The notes below the pieces were generated by a model. That model did not search any database, was not told the DNA's origin, and worked only from the letters and a program-made list of their open reading frames with translations. A DNA stretch of 33,351 nucleotides from Clostridiales bacterium (lineage in GTDB: Bacteria > Bacillota > Clostridia > Oscillospirales > CAG-272), in contig DPGD01000057.1 of NCBI GenBank assembly GCA_003522145.1, positions 715-34,065 of the forward strand. The letters run 5' to 3'. Both the position numbers and the translations under genes were made by a program. Positions 8,251-16,960 of the stretch are shown here, piece by piece (the stretch's first letter is position 1; each line of letters opens with the position of its first letter).

Positions 8251-9963
8251 ATGAAAAACAGAATGTTCACAAAAGTTCTGGCAGCCTTTCTGTCGGTTCT
8301 TCTGTGTCTTGGCATGACTTCATTTCTTTCATTTGCGGATGAAGGCCGTATTCAGGTGTACGACGATCTTTATACCGATACCTACTATGAAGAAGGCGTT
8401 TTGACCTTTGCTGTAGATGCCGGCCGTCTGGGAGAGATTCTTTCCAACAGAGAGGTCAGCAAGGATGCTTTGGTTGAACTGATCCCGACGGCGTTCTACG
8501 ATGTTATCAGAACCCAGTCCAAGCAATCGGTGGTGGAGCTGTTGGTCGATTTGGTTAACGCCGGCGTGCTGACCGATGCGGAGCTGTTGCGGCTGTTTAG
8601 CGATCGGGAGGATGTTTTGACACGGTATCTGGATGCCGATTTTTGGGCGGCAACGGATAAGGCACAGTTCTTGATTGATGCCGGCGGAACCAGAGTGAAC
8701 CGGATGCTGCGTTCCTTCCTCACCAATGTGCTGTTGGGCGAAGTCGGCGAGATGAAATTGAACGGCACGGTGATCTACACGGGCGAGCCTGTGGAGGAGT
8801 TTGACCACAATGCCATCCAGACGGCATTTTTGCAGGCACTGCCCACCGTTGAGGAGGTTGCCGGAATGTCCGCAGGCGACACTTTGTTGGACTTCCATTT
8901 CACTACCACCGGACCCGATGTGGACTTTGATTTCAGCGTCCGGGTGGAGCTGGACGGCGATACTTCAAAACTGAACTCCTATGCCTCCAAATTGGTGGGT
9001 GTGCTGACCTATGTTGTAGAGGACAGCGGATTGATTAGGGCGACGGTGAGCGTAGGCGAAAAGGCCACTTCTTTCTACAGTGATATTCTTGCTTCTGACA
9101 GCTTTACCACCGAGCGGAAGTTGGAATTGTTGGGTCTGTATACGGTGGATGCGGAAGCACTGGTTGCTCAGATCGAAAATGAAGATCTTGATGAGTTGAT
9201 TCAGATGCTTTATGCAGGCGAGATCGGCGGAGCCGAAAAAGCAGAAGAGTTTTTGAACGCCCACCGTGCGAAGCTGGAAGAGTTGCGTTCCAAATTGGTC
9301 AGCGCAGTGAAGAAATCGGCTACATACGGAACATTCACGAGCCTTTCAGACTGGTACACGGGTGAAGGCACATTCCAGACGAGAATCACAGAGACTGTTT
9401 CCATGGAAAAAATTCAGGAGAAGCTCAGCTCCCGTTTCGCTTCCATTGACAACCTGTTCCTGTATGTGTCGGATGAGGATCATGTGGTGGATCTGGACTT
9501 CACCTTCCATGTAAATGGCTTCTACCGTGTCCGGTTCTATGACGAGAACGATCAGCTGCTGTACACCACCTTCCTTCCGGAAGGAACCGATCTGTCTTTG
9601 ATTACCGAAAATGCAACCGAGCTTGCAGGATACGGGACAATCGGTTGGTTTGCAGACGGAACGACGGCTACGGAGGAAATGCCCGGCCGGGATGTGGATC
9701 TTTTCGATCATGCGCATAACTTCGAGACGAAGTATGATGCTGACGGACACTGGACCGAATGTGCCTGCGGCCAAAGTACTGCCAAGGAAGACCATGTATA
9801 CGACGACGACCGGGATTCGACCTGTAATGTCTGCGGATATGTGAGAGTTCCCCCTGTCACCGGTGTGGCAGATACCGTCTTCTTTGTGGTTATTGCCCTG
9901 ACAGCGCTCTGCGGCATTGCAGTAACGGTGGTTGTGGCAAAGAAACGGAAGGAAGAGAACTGA
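8251..9963 (+). CDS. Secreted surface protein with CxC/CxxC knuckle and PPVTG-TM-basic tail
   Basis: Function unknown; 570 residues. A signal peptide covers 1 to about 30, with cleavage near S-F-A-D. The body (30-485) is acidic and mixed alpha/beta, without a family I can name. Residues about 488-532 hold a compact Cys/His motif common in secreted proteins of gut Clostridia: H-N-F, G-H-W-T-E-C-A-C-G, E-D-H-V-Y, then C-N-V-C-G-Y, possibly metal binding. The C-terminus has V-P-P-V-T-G at about 533-538, a hydrophobic segment of about 24 residues and a KKRKEEN tail. That is the layout of a sortase signal with a non-standard pentapeptide; simple membrane anchoring is the alternative. No sortase gene is in the window. 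It has its own promoter and terminator. Confidence 0.75.
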   Translation: MKNRMFTKVLAAFLSVLLCLGMTSFLSFADEGRIQVYDDLYTDTYYEEGVLTFAVDAGRLGEILSNREVSKDALVELIPTAFYDVIRTQSKQSVVELLVDLVNAGVLTDAELLRLFSDREDVLTRYLDADFWAATDKAQFLIDAGGTRVNRMLRSFLTNVLLGEVGEMKLNGTVIYTGEPVEEFDHNAIQTAFLQALPTVEEVAGMSAGDTLLDFHFTTTGPDVDFDFSVRVELDGDTSKLNSYASKLVGVLTYVVEDSGLIRATVSVGEKATSFYSDILASDSFTTERKLELLGLYTVDAEALVAQIENEDLDELIQMLYAGEIGGAEKAEEFLNAHRAKLEELRSKLVSAVKKSATYGTFTSLSDWYTGEGTFQTRITETVSMEKIQEKLSSRFASIDNLFLYVSDEDHVVDLDFTFHVNGFYRVRFYDENDQLLYTTFLPEGTDLSLITENATELAGYGTIGWFADGTTATEEMPGRDVDLFDHAHNFETKYDADGHWTECACGQSTAKEDHVYDDDRDSTCNVCGYVRVPPVTGVADTVFFVVIALTALCGIAVTVVVAKKRKEEN

Positions 9964-10006
9964 GTATTCGGTTGAGTCGGGTACTTTATAAATGAATCCA
10001 TACGGA

Positions 10007-10045
10007 GGCTGCCGGGAAATGAGAATTTTTCCCGACAGCCTTTTA
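10007..10045 (+). terminator. Intrinsic terminator after the second surface protein
   Basis: GGCTGCCGGGAAA pairs with TTTCCCGACAGCC around a short loop with one C-A mismatch, and is followed by TTTTATAT. It lies about 45 bases past the stop at 9963. Confidence 0.8.
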
Positions 10046-10115
10046 TATCTGAATTTGGTGTTGCAACGCAACAGGGAAGAAAAATCGGAGAGACTTGAGA
10101 AGGGAACCCGAATCT

Positions 10116-11186
10116 ATGGAAGAGAAAAAGAAGGCAAAGGTCGGAGCAGTGATTTGCGAATACAATCCTTTGCACCAAGGACACCGGTTTCAAATCCGGG
10201 AGATTCGTCAGCTGATCGGAGAAGAAGGTGTGATTTTGTCTTTGATGAGCGGCGATTTTGTGCAGCGGGGCGAGCCGGCGGTATACGATAAATATGACCG
10301 GGCGAAGGCGGCGCTTTCGGCAGGGGCAGATCTGGTTCTGGAGCTTCCTTACCCCTGGTCTGCTTCGGTGGCAGAGTGCTTTGCGTCCGGGGCCATTTCC
10401 ATTTTGAAGGATCTGGGTGTTGTGGATTCTTTGTTTTTCGGCTCGGAGGAAAAGACCGGACAGGAACTGGCGTTATATGCCGAACGGTGTGCCACTGACG
10501 AATATCGGAAGGCTTTGGCACAACTGCGAAAGGAAGAAAAAAGATTGCCTTTTCCGAAACTGAACGATCTGTGCTATAAAAAACTTTACGACAGAGAGCC
10601 GGAATTGTGCGCCAATGAAATCTTGGGAACCCAGTATATTTCGGAAATTCATCGGCAGAAAGCACCCATTTCCTACCAGGCTCTGCGGATGCTCCCGGGT
10701 ATTTCGGCCAGCGCAATCCGGGAAGAGCTCCGGGAGCAGGATTTCGGAGCCTCCTTGGAAAAGGGAGAAAGGGCTATCCTGACGGTGCTCGGTCTTTCCC
10801 AAGGAAAAGACCGATTTTCAAAAAAAAGCGGAGGCTGTGCCGATTTGAAGGAGCTTTTGGAGGCTGTGCGCACCCCGGCGGATACGGATGCCCGCCTGAA
10901 AAGGGAGCTGCTTTCCACCGTTTTGCAAACGCCCGGCGAGATTCTCAGAGAAAAACCATTGTTCACCGTCCTTTTGGGTGCCAACGAGAAGGGCAGAAAA
11001 TTGCTTTCGGGTATACGGAAAAACAAAAATCTTCAAATTGTGACCAAACAGGCCCGAACATGGCCCAAGGGCGATTTGCAGAAGCAATATGCTTTGTATC
11101 TGAAGGCCCAAAGCTTTTATGCCAGCTTTTGCCAAGAAAAAAGAGCCGGAAATACACTTCTCAAAAAGCAGCCGGTCTTTATTTGA
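10116..11186 (+). CDS. tmcAL: tRNA(Met) cytidine acetate ligase TmcAL
   Basis: TmcAL activates acetate with ATP and acetylates C34 of elongator tRNA-Met (ac4C), the Bacillota counterpart of TmcA. The nucleotidyltransferase core is clear: GAVICEYNPLHQGH near residues 9-22 (the HxGH-type ATP site), LMSGDFVQRGEPAVYDK near 45-61, LVLELPYPWSASVAECFASG, and the SASAIREELR-type segment near residue 200. At 356 residues it is shorter than the roughly 400-residue family norm; the shortfall seems to lie in the middle of the C-terminal half. The ATG at 10116 is preferred to an in-frame TTG at 10095, because AAGGGA lies at suitable distance and the family start matches. It is a stand-alone gene. Confidence 0.9.
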   Translation: MEEKKKAKVGAVICEYNPLHQGHRFQIREIRQLIGEEGVILSLMSGDFVQRGEPAVYDKYDRAKAALSAGADLVLELPYPWSASVAECFASGAISILKDLGVVDSLFFGSEEKTGQELALYAERCATDEYRKALAQLRKEEKRLPFPKLNDLCYKKLYDREPELCANEILGTQYISEIHRQKAPISYQALRMLPGISASAIREELREQDFGASLEKGERAILTVLGLSQGKDRFSKKSGGCADLKELLEAVRTPADTDARLKRELLSTVLQTPGEILREKPLFTVLLGANEKGRKLLSGIRKNKNLQIVTKQARTWPKGDLQKQYALYLKAQSFYASFCQEKRAGNTLLKKQPVFI

Positions 11187-11450
11187 CAGCCTGAATCCAT
11201 GTATGTTGCGTTGCTGAAAAAAGAGTGAAGAGCGTCCTTTTGCCGGAACGATAGGAGAATGTAAAAACTTACCGAAATGCCAATTCCGGAATCCGCTGCT
11301 TCGGAAAACCAATCAGAACGACCGTTGCTCAAAAGACTTTGTTTTTCATGCTTCCTAAGAATTTTCAGAAGAAAAAACCGAAATTTTACTGTTTGGGGTA
11401 AATTGAGTCACATCTACTTAGAACAGATTGAGAAAAATGTCGAAATACCC
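11187..11450 (+). other. Gene-free stretch after tmcAL
   Basis: About 260 A/T-rich bases between tmcAL and the symporter-operon promoter. A short open frame beginning at 11277 runs through the promoter and has no ribosome binding site or family resemblance, so I do not call it. No convincing terminator for tmcAL is seen. Confidence 0.5.
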
Positions 11451-11479
11451 TTGACAGTAGCCGATGGAAATGATACAAT
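11451..11479 (+). promoter_or_regulatory. Sigma-A promoter of the symporter-ior-paaK operon
   Basis: A perfect TTGACA (11451-11456), a 17-base spacer and TACAAT (11474-11479). Transcription should begin near 11486, giving a leader of about 300 bases before the symporter start at 11788. Confidence 0.9.
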
Positions 11480-11551
11480 AAACGCAGTTGTTTCGGAATG
11501 CAATTTTTCAAAAGAAATCTGTATGACATAAAGGGTCTGAAGAAATGGAGA

Positions 11552-11693
11552 ATGCGGTTTCGTATACCTACGCCTATTGCTGGTATCACTAGCACTCTTA
11601 CTTTATCCGGTGAGAAAGTAATGGCGATTTGTGGCGAAAATACGACCGATGCTCCCACTTCTGTAAAAACGCAGGAACGGACAAAGACCGCAT
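11552..11693 (+). promoter_or_regulatory. Candidate riboswitch aptamer/antiterminator in the leader of the symporter operon
   Basis: Nested pairings visible by eye: ATGCGGTTT (11552-11560) with AGACCGCAT (11685-11693), nine pairs with one G-U; inside it CGTAT (11561-11565) with ATACG (11640-11644); inside that CGCC (11571-11574) with GGCG (11623-11626, or a second copy at 11633-11636); and within this two hairpins, GCTGG-TATCA-CTAGC (11579-11593) and TTACTTT/AAAGTAA (11598-11621). The outermost helix uses bases 11688-11693, which also form the 5' arm of the terminator at 11688-11720, so the two structures exclude each other. If a ligand stabilises the outer helix, the operon is switched on. 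I recognise no known riboswitch consensus. Folding is by hand only. Confidence 0.55.
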
Positions 11694-11720
11694 GGACGCA
11701 CAAATCCATGCGGCTTTTTT
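11688..11720 (+). terminator. Leader terminator (attenuator) before the symporter gene
   Basis: A perfect 9-pair stem, CCGCATGGA (11688-11696) with TCCATGCGG (11705-11713), an 8-base loop, then C and six T. It stands between the promoter and the first gene, 67 bases before the start codon, so it can only be regulatory. The upstream ATGCGG copy at 11552-11557 matches its 3' arm and competes for the same partner. Confidence 0.88.
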
Positions 11721-11787
11721 GTGAAGCGCGGAAAAGAGCTGTTTGGATGGACTTCCGGCGCCCTGAAATAAGAAAGGAAAAGCAAGT

Positions 11788-13365
11788 ATGTGGATCCAAT
11801 TAACTTTTTTAGCACTGTTTTTTGCCTTGATGCTCGCAGTGGGCTTTTATTGCCGAAAGCACGCCAAGAGCGTAAACGGTTTTGTGCTTGGCGGAAACAA
11901 AGCCGGAGCGTGGCTGACAGCCTTCGCCTTTGGCACATCCTATTTCTCGGCAGTGATTTTCGTTGGGTATGCCGGTAAATTCGGTTGGAATTTCGGCATT
12001 GCCTCCACTTGGATCGGCTTGGGCAATGCCTTCCTCGGTTCGCTTTTGGCTTGGGTGGTGTTGGGGCGGCGCACTCGTCTGATGACAAACCATTTAGGCT
12101 CCCGCACGATGCCGGAATTTTTCGGAAGCAGATACGATTCCAAGGCTCTGCGGCTGATTTCAGCCATGATCGTTTTTGTGTTTTTGGTGCCCTATACTGC
12201 TTCGCTTTTTAACGGACTTTCCAGACTTTTCACCATGGCCTTCCCGCAGGTGGACTACACGCTGTGCGTGGTGATCATGTCCTTACTGACCTGCGTGTAT
12301 GTGCTGGTGGGCGGCTATATGGCCACAGCAATCAACGATTTTATTCAGGGAATTTTCATGATCGGGGGCATCATCGCCGTCGTCGTGGCAGTGCTTCAGC
12401 AGAACGGAGGCTTTTCTGCCTCTATGGAAAAGCTGGCGGAAACGGCTGGTTGGCAGTATACCTCTTTCTTCGGAGCCGATCCTTCCTTCCTGTTTTTCGT
12501 AATCATCCTGACCTCCTTGGGCACCTGGGGACTTCCGCAGATGGTGGGCAAGTTCTACGCCATCAAGGATGAAGGTGCGATACGCAAGGGAGCGATCATC
12601 TCCACTGCTTTTGCGGTGATCGTGGCAGGCGGATGCTATTTTATCGGCGGCTTCTCCAGACTGTTTTCCGAGAGCGTAAACGGAAAACCGGCTGTGGGCT
12701 ACGACGATCTGATTCCCTCCATGGTTGAAAAGTTGGGTCCGATTCTGATCGGCGTGATTCTGGTGCTGGTGCTTTCGGCATCCATGTCCACTTTGTCTTC
12801 GTTGGTGCTGACCTCCGGCTCTACCATGACCTTGGACCTGATTGCGCCCCTGAGCAAAAAGCCCATGACCGAAAAGAGCAAAATGATTTCCATTCGGGTG
12901 TTGGTAGCCTTCTTTGTCTTGGTTTCGGCGTTGATCGCCATTTTCCAGGAGCGCTCGACCAGCGGCACGGCGGTGACTTTCATTGCCGATCTGATGGGTG
13001 TTTCCTGGGGGGTTCTTGCAGGGTCCTTTATCGCACCCTTCCTTTACGGATTGTATATGAAGAAGGTCAGCAAGGCCTCGGTGTATGTAAGCTTTGCTCT
13101 GGGCGTTTCGATCGGTGTGGTACAGCTGGTCAAGAGTCTTGTAGGTTTTTCCTTCGGCGTTTCGTTCCTGGACGAGGTATTCTTCAAGTCTTCGATTCAC
13201 AGCGGTTCTTTTGCGATGATTCTGGGCTTGATTCTGGTTCCGATCATCAGCCTGTTCACCAAAAGGCAGGACAAAGAGCAGATCGATGCCATCTTCTCCT
13301 GCTATGACCGGCAGGTGACGGCAAGCGCCAAAGCGGTGCTGACCGATATGGAGAAGAAAGGATAA
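11788..13365 (+). CDS. Sodium:solute symporter (SSS family)
   Basis: Integral membrane Na+-coupled importer, 525 residues with about 13 predicted helices, as usual for the SSS family. Landmarks include the N-terminal FVLGGNKAGAWLTAFAFGTSYFSA-like region (about residues 31-54) corresponding to the Na+ site on the first core helix, FFGSRYDSKALRLISA, the family signature A-I-N-D-F-I-Q-G-I-F-M-I-G-G near residues 179-192, and L-S-A-S-M-S-T-L-S-S-L near 330-340, which carries Na2-site Ser/Thr. The substrate cannot be read from sequence; as first gene of an operon for aryl keto-acid oxidation and CoA ligation, an aromatic or other organic acid is the best guess. An AAAGGA site precedes the ATG. Expression is probably gated by the leader RNA. 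Confidence 0.9.
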   Translation: MWIQLTFLALFFALMLAVGFYCRKHAKSVNGFVLGGNKAGAWLTAFAFGTSYFSAVIFVGYAGKFGWNFGIASTWIGLGNAFLGSLLAWVVLGRRTRLMTNHLGSRTMPEFFGSRYDSKALRLISAMIVFVFLVPYTASLFNGLSRLFTMAFPQVDYTLCVVIMSLLTCVYVLVGGYMATAINDFIQGIFMIGGIIAVVVAVLQQNGGFSASMEKLAETAGWQYTSFFGADPSFLFFVIILTSLGTWGLPQMVGKFYAIKDEGAIRKGAIISTAFAVIVAGGCYFIGGFSRLFSESVNGKPAVGYDDLIPSMVEKLGPILIGVILVLVLSASMSTLSSLVLTSGSTMTLDLIAPLSKKPMTEKSKMISIRVLVAFFVLVSALIAIFQERSTSGTAVTFIADLMGVSWGVLAGSFIAPFLYGLYMKKVSKASVYVSFALGVSIGVVQLVKSLVGFSFGVSFLDEVFFKSSIHSGSFAMILGLILVPIISLFTKRQDKEQIDAIFSCYDRQVTASAKAVLTDMEKKG

Positions 13366-13506
13366 CCGCCGTTGCCGTATTGTTTTTTTGGCGGTAGATT
13401 CCATCAAAATGTTGAACTTCTGCCATAAACAGCGAAACTTTTTAGATTTAAGAACTATAACGGAAAATTCCGGGCGCCGGAATGCGCACATACAAAGGAG
13501 ACAATT

Positions 13507-15144
13507 ATGCCGATTACCGATTTTCTCATTCACAACAGCCAGCAATACCCGGACAAGGTTTGTCTGGTGGAGATCAATCCGGAGCAGAAGGAAACCAGAA
13601 AGCGATCCTACAAGGATTATGAGCTGATTCCTGCCACTCCTTCTCCCTATTTCCGGCGGGAAATCACCTGGCAGGTTTTCAATGAAAAGGCCAACCGCTT
13701 TGCCCATCTGCTTTTAAGCAGAGGAATCAAAAAGGGTGACAAAGTGGGCATTCTGATGATGAATTGCATCGAGTGGCTGCCGATTTATTTCGGCATTCTC
13801 AAGACGGGTGCTTTGGCCGTTCCCTTTAACTATCGTTTTACCTCCAACGAGATCGAATACTGTCTCCGGCTTTCCGAAGTGGATGTGCTGGTCTTCGGCA
13901 GTGAGTTTATCGGGCGTCTGGAGGAGATCTATGATTCTATGGGGAAGCGGTGCCCTATGATCTATGTAGGCAACGACCCGGTTCCGGCTTTTGCCGAGGA
14001 CTATAAGGACATGGTATCGGATATGCCCAGCACGGAGCCGGGCATCCCTTTGACAGACGAAGATTACGCCGCCATCTATTTTTCCTCAGGAACGACCGGC
14101 TTCCCGAAGGCGATCCTTCACCGGCACAAGGCGCTGATGCACTCCTGCAGGGTGGAGCAGAACCATCACGGGCAAACGCCGGAGGATGTGTTCCTCTGCA
14201 TTCCGCCCCTGTACCATACAGGTGCCAAGATGCACTGGTTCGGTTCGCTCATGACCGGCGGCAAGGCCGTGCTCTTAAAAGGAACCAAACCGGAATACAT
14301 TCTGGAAACCGCTTCCAAAGAGCAGTGTACCATTCTTTGGCTGTTGGTGCCCTGGGCCCAGGACCTGCTCTTTGCGTTGGACAGTGGAGAGCTGAACCTG
14401 AAGGACTACAAGCTGGATCAGCTGCGGCTGATGCATATCGGTGCCCAACCGGTGCCTCAGAGTCTGGTCAAGCGCTGGCTCACCTATTTTCCCAATCAGC
14501 AATACGATACCAACTACGGGCTTTCCGAGTCCATCGGACCCGGTTGTGTGCATCTGGGGGTGGAAAACACCCGAAAGGTGGGCGCTATCGGTGTGCCGGG
14601 TTACGGATGGCAGGTCAAGATCGTGGACGAAAAGGACTGCCCGGTGAAGGGGCAGGAGGTTGGAGAGCTGTGCGTCAAGGGCGACGGTGTGATGGTTTGT
14701 TACTACAATGACGAAAAAGCCACCAAGGAAGTCCTGAAGGACGGTTGGTTGTACACCGGCGATATGGCCATGCAGGACGAGGAGGGATTTATATTCTTGG
14801 TGGATCGGAAAAAGGATGTGATCATTTCCGGAGGGGAAAATCTCTATCCCGTTCAGATCGAGGATTTTTTAAGCTCTCACCCCGATGTGATGGATGTGGC
14901 GGTGATCGGACTGCCCGATTCCCGTCTGGGCGAGATTGCCGCCGCCATCGTGGAAATCAAGGAAGGACATCACTGCACCGAGCAGGATTTGGAAGAATTC
15001 TGCCACCAGTTGCCCCGCTATAAGCGTCCCAAGAAATTCATTTTGGCAAAGGTTCCGAGAAACGCCACCGGCAAGATTGAAAAACCCAGGCTGCGGAAAA
15101 TGTTCGGTGCTTCCAATCTGGTGGATGCTCAGAATAAGGCTTGA
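13507..15144 (+). CDS. Acyl/aryl-CoA synthetase, AMP-forming
   Basis: Class I adenylate-forming enzyme (ANL superfamily), 545 residues: acid + ATP + CoA to acyl-CoA + AMP + PPi. Motifs in order: the P-loop-like Y-F-S-S-G-T-T-G-F-P-K at about 195-205; the substrate-region motif Y-G-L-S-E-S at about 337-342; the hinge GWLYTGDMAMQDEEGF at about 412-427 followed by D-R-K-K-D; ISGGENLYPVQIE; and the C-terminal catalytic Lys in P-R-N-A-T-G-K-I-E-K at about 517-526. A near-consensus AAAGGAG precedes the ATG. It belongs to the symporter operon (141-base gap upstream, 77 downstream). The acid it uses is unknown; an imported aryl or fatty acid is plausible. Note that paaK in the same operon is a second, differently built CoA ligase. 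Confidence 0.85.
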   Translation: MPITDFLIHNSQQYPDKVCLVEINPEQKETRKRSYKDYELIPATPSPYFRREITWQVFNEKANRFAHLLLSRGIKKGDKVGILMMNCIEWLPIYFGILKTGALAVPFNYRFTSNEIEYCLRLSEVDVLVFGSEFIGRLEEIYDSMGKRCPMIYVGNDPVPAFAEDYKDMVSDMPSTEPGIPLTDEDYAAIYFSSGTTGFPKAILHRHKALMHSCRVEQNHHGQTPEDVFLCIPPLYHTGAKMHWFGSLMTGGKAVLLKGTKPEYILETASKEQCTILWLLVPWAQDLLFALDSGELNLKDYKLDQLRLMHIGAQPVPQSLVKRWLTYFPNQQYDTNYGLSESIGPGCVHLGVENTRKVGAIGVPGYGWQVKIVDEKDCPVKGQEVGELCVKGDGVMVCYYNDEKATKEVLKDGWLYTGDMAMQDEEGFIFLVDRKKDVIISGGENLYPVQIEDFLSSHPDVMDVAVIGLPDSRLGEIAAAIVEIKEGHHCTEQDLEEFCHQLPRYKRPKKFILAKVPRNATGKIEKPRLRKMFGASNLVDAQNKA

Positions 15145-15221
15145 GAATTTCAGGGCGAGGCAGAGAGAAGCCCGTTCAGGGCTTCACGAAGGTCATAAGC
15201 GAAAGGAAAAAGGAAAAGAAA

Positions 15222-16943
15222 ATGAAAGAACTGTTGATTGGCAATGCGGCGGTTGCAAGAGGCCTGTACGAGGCGGGTGTGAAGGTGGTATCCTCCTATC
15301 CGGGAACGCCTTCTACGGAGATCACCGAGTTTGCCGCAAAATATGAGGAGATTTACTGCGAGTGGGCGCCCAACGAAAAGGTTGCGGTGGAAGTGGGCTT
15401 CGGTGCCTCCCTGCGGGGAGCGAGAGCCGCCTGTGCGATGAAGCATGTAGGAATGAATGTGGCGGCGGACCCCTTGTTTACCCTGTCCTATACCGGAGTG
15501 AATGCCGGTTTGGTGCTCTGTGTTGCCGATGACCCGGCCATGCACTCTTCACAGAATGAGCAGGATTCCAGACACTACGCCGTGGCTTCCAAGGTGCCCA
15601 TGCTGGAGCCGGCGGATTCGGAAGAAGCGTATCTGTTTGCGAAAATGGCATTTGATCTGTCGGAGCAGTATGACACGCCGGTGATGTTGCGGATGTGCAC
15701 CAGAATCGCCCACTGCCAAAGCATTGTGCAAACCGGCGAACGGCTGGAGCGGCCGCTGCCTCCCTATGAAAAACAGCCGGGCAAATACATCATGATGCCC
15801 AGCAACGCCAAAAAGAAGCATCCCTTGGTGGAACAACGGATGGAGGCTCTGACGGCATACGCCGACACCTGTCCCTTTAACCGGGTCGAGATGGGTGGCG
15901 CCGACCTGGGCATCGTGACCTCCGGAAGCTGCTATCAGTATGTGAAGGAGGTTTTCGGCGACAGCGTTTCGGTCTACAAGTTGGGCATGGTGAACCCTTT
16001 GCCGGTGGAGTCCTTAAAGAAATTTGCTTCTTCGGTGAAGAGACTGGTCGTTGTGGAGGAGTTGGACCCTATTATCGAGAATCACTGCAGAAAGATCGGT
16101 CTGCAGCCGGAAGGAAAGAGCATTTTCCCGATGATCGGAGAATTTTCCCAGAAGACCTTAAAAAAGCTGTTGCTGAACGAAGAAGAGCCCTCGGTTTCGG
16201 CAGACAGTCCTATCCCCATGCGTCCTCCGGTGATGTGCTCCGGATGTCCCCACAGAGGGATATACTATGTGCTTTCCAAGATGAAGCTGACGGTTTTAGG
16301 CGACATTGGTTGCTACACACTGGGCGCACAGGCACCCCTGAACGCATTGGATTCCACCCTGTGCATGGGGGCGTCGGTTTCGGGCATTCACGGATTCAAC
16401 AAAGCCGGAGATCCGGAGACGGAAGGAAAAACGGTCTGTGTCATCGGCGATTCCACATTCATGCATTCGGGTATGACGGGATTGGTGAACATTTCTTACA
16501 ACGCCTCCAATTCCACCGTGATTATTCTGGATAACAGCATCACAGGCATGACCGGCCATCAGCAGAACCCCACCACCGGCTACAACATCAAGGGCGATCC
16601 GGCCGCAAAGGTGAATCTGGAGGAACTGTGCCGTGCCATCGGCATTCAGCGGGTGCGAGTGGTGGATCCTTACGACCTTCAGGCCTGCGAAACGGCGTTG
16701 AAGGAAGAGCTGGCAGCAAAGGAACCGTCGGTCATCATCAGCCGCCGTCCCTGTATGCTGTTGAAGTATGTAAAGGCCAAGCCCGCATTGAAGGTGGATG
16801 AGGAGAAGTGCAGAGGATGCAGGTCCTGCATGAAACTGGGCTGTCCCTCCATCAGCATGAAAAACGGCAAAGCCGTCATTGATGCCACCCAGTGTGTAGG
16901 GTGCGGGGTCTGCCAACAGCTCTGCCCCTTCAAGGCCATTTGA
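15222..16943 (+). CDS. iorA: Indolepyruvate:ferredoxin oxidoreductase, alpha subunit
   Basis: Catalytic TPP and iron-sulfur subunit of an oxygen-sensitive enzyme that oxidatively decarboxylates aryl pyruvates (from Trp, Phe, Tyr) to aryl-acetyl-CoA and reduces ferredoxin. 573 residues from the ATG at 15222, chosen over an upstream in-frame start because AAAGGAAAAAGGA precedes it and the family begins M-K-E-L-L-I-G-N. Visible: S-S-Y-P-G-T-P-S-T-E (about 24-33), W-A-P-N-E-K (about 48-53), PPVMCSGCPHRGIYYVLSKM, the TPP-binding VIGDSTFMHSGMTGL with ILDNSITGMTGHQQNP, and two C-terminal [4Fe-4S] motifs, C-R-G-C-R-S-C-M-K-L-G-C-P and C-V-G-C-G-V-C-Q-Q-L-C-P (about 530-570). The beta subunit follows 17 bases later. 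Confidence 0.95.
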   Translation: MKELLIGNAAVARGLYEAGVKVVSSYPGTPSTEITEFAAKYEEIYCEWAPNEKVAVEVGFGASLRGARAACAMKHVGMNVAADPLFTLSYTGVNAGLVLCVADDPAMHSSQNEQDSRHYAVASKVPMLEPADSEEAYLFAKMAFDLSEQYDTPVMLRMCTRIAHCQSIVQTGERLERPLPPYEKQPGKYIMMPSNAKKKHPLVEQRMEALTAYADTCPFNRVEMGGADLGIVTSGSCYQYVKEVFGDSVSVYKLGMVNPLPVESLKKFASSVKRLVVVEELDPIIENHCRKIGLQPEGKSIFPMIGEFSQKTLKKLLLNEEEPSVSADSPIPMRPPVMCSGCPHRGIYYVLSKMKLTVLGDIGCYTLGAQAPLNALDSTLCMGASVSGIHGFNKAGDPETEGKTVCVIGDSTFMHSGMTGLVNISYNASNSTVIILDNSITGMTGHQQNPTTGYNIKGDPAAKVNLEELCRAIGIQRVRVVDPYDLQACETALKEELAAKEPSVIISRRPCMLLKYVKAKPALKVDEEKCRGCRSCMKLGCPSISMKNGKAVIDATQCVGCGVCQQLCPFKAI

Positions 16944-16960
16944 AGAGCGAGGTTGAAGCG

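Noticed and set aside
11277..11531. A small plus-strand open frame in the tmcAL-symporter gap
   Set aside because: It contains the operon promoter, has no ribosome binding site and ends within the leader.
13365..13395. Inverted repeat ACCGCC/GGCGGT right after the symporter stop
   Set aside because: The loop is 19 bases, the stem only six pairs and no T run follows the stem; the operon clearly continues, so I do not call a terminator.
12283..13707. A 474-codon minus-strand open frame opposite the symporter
   Set aside because: Translation is His/Gln/Arg-rich and low complexity, while the plus strand encodes a clear SSS transporter.
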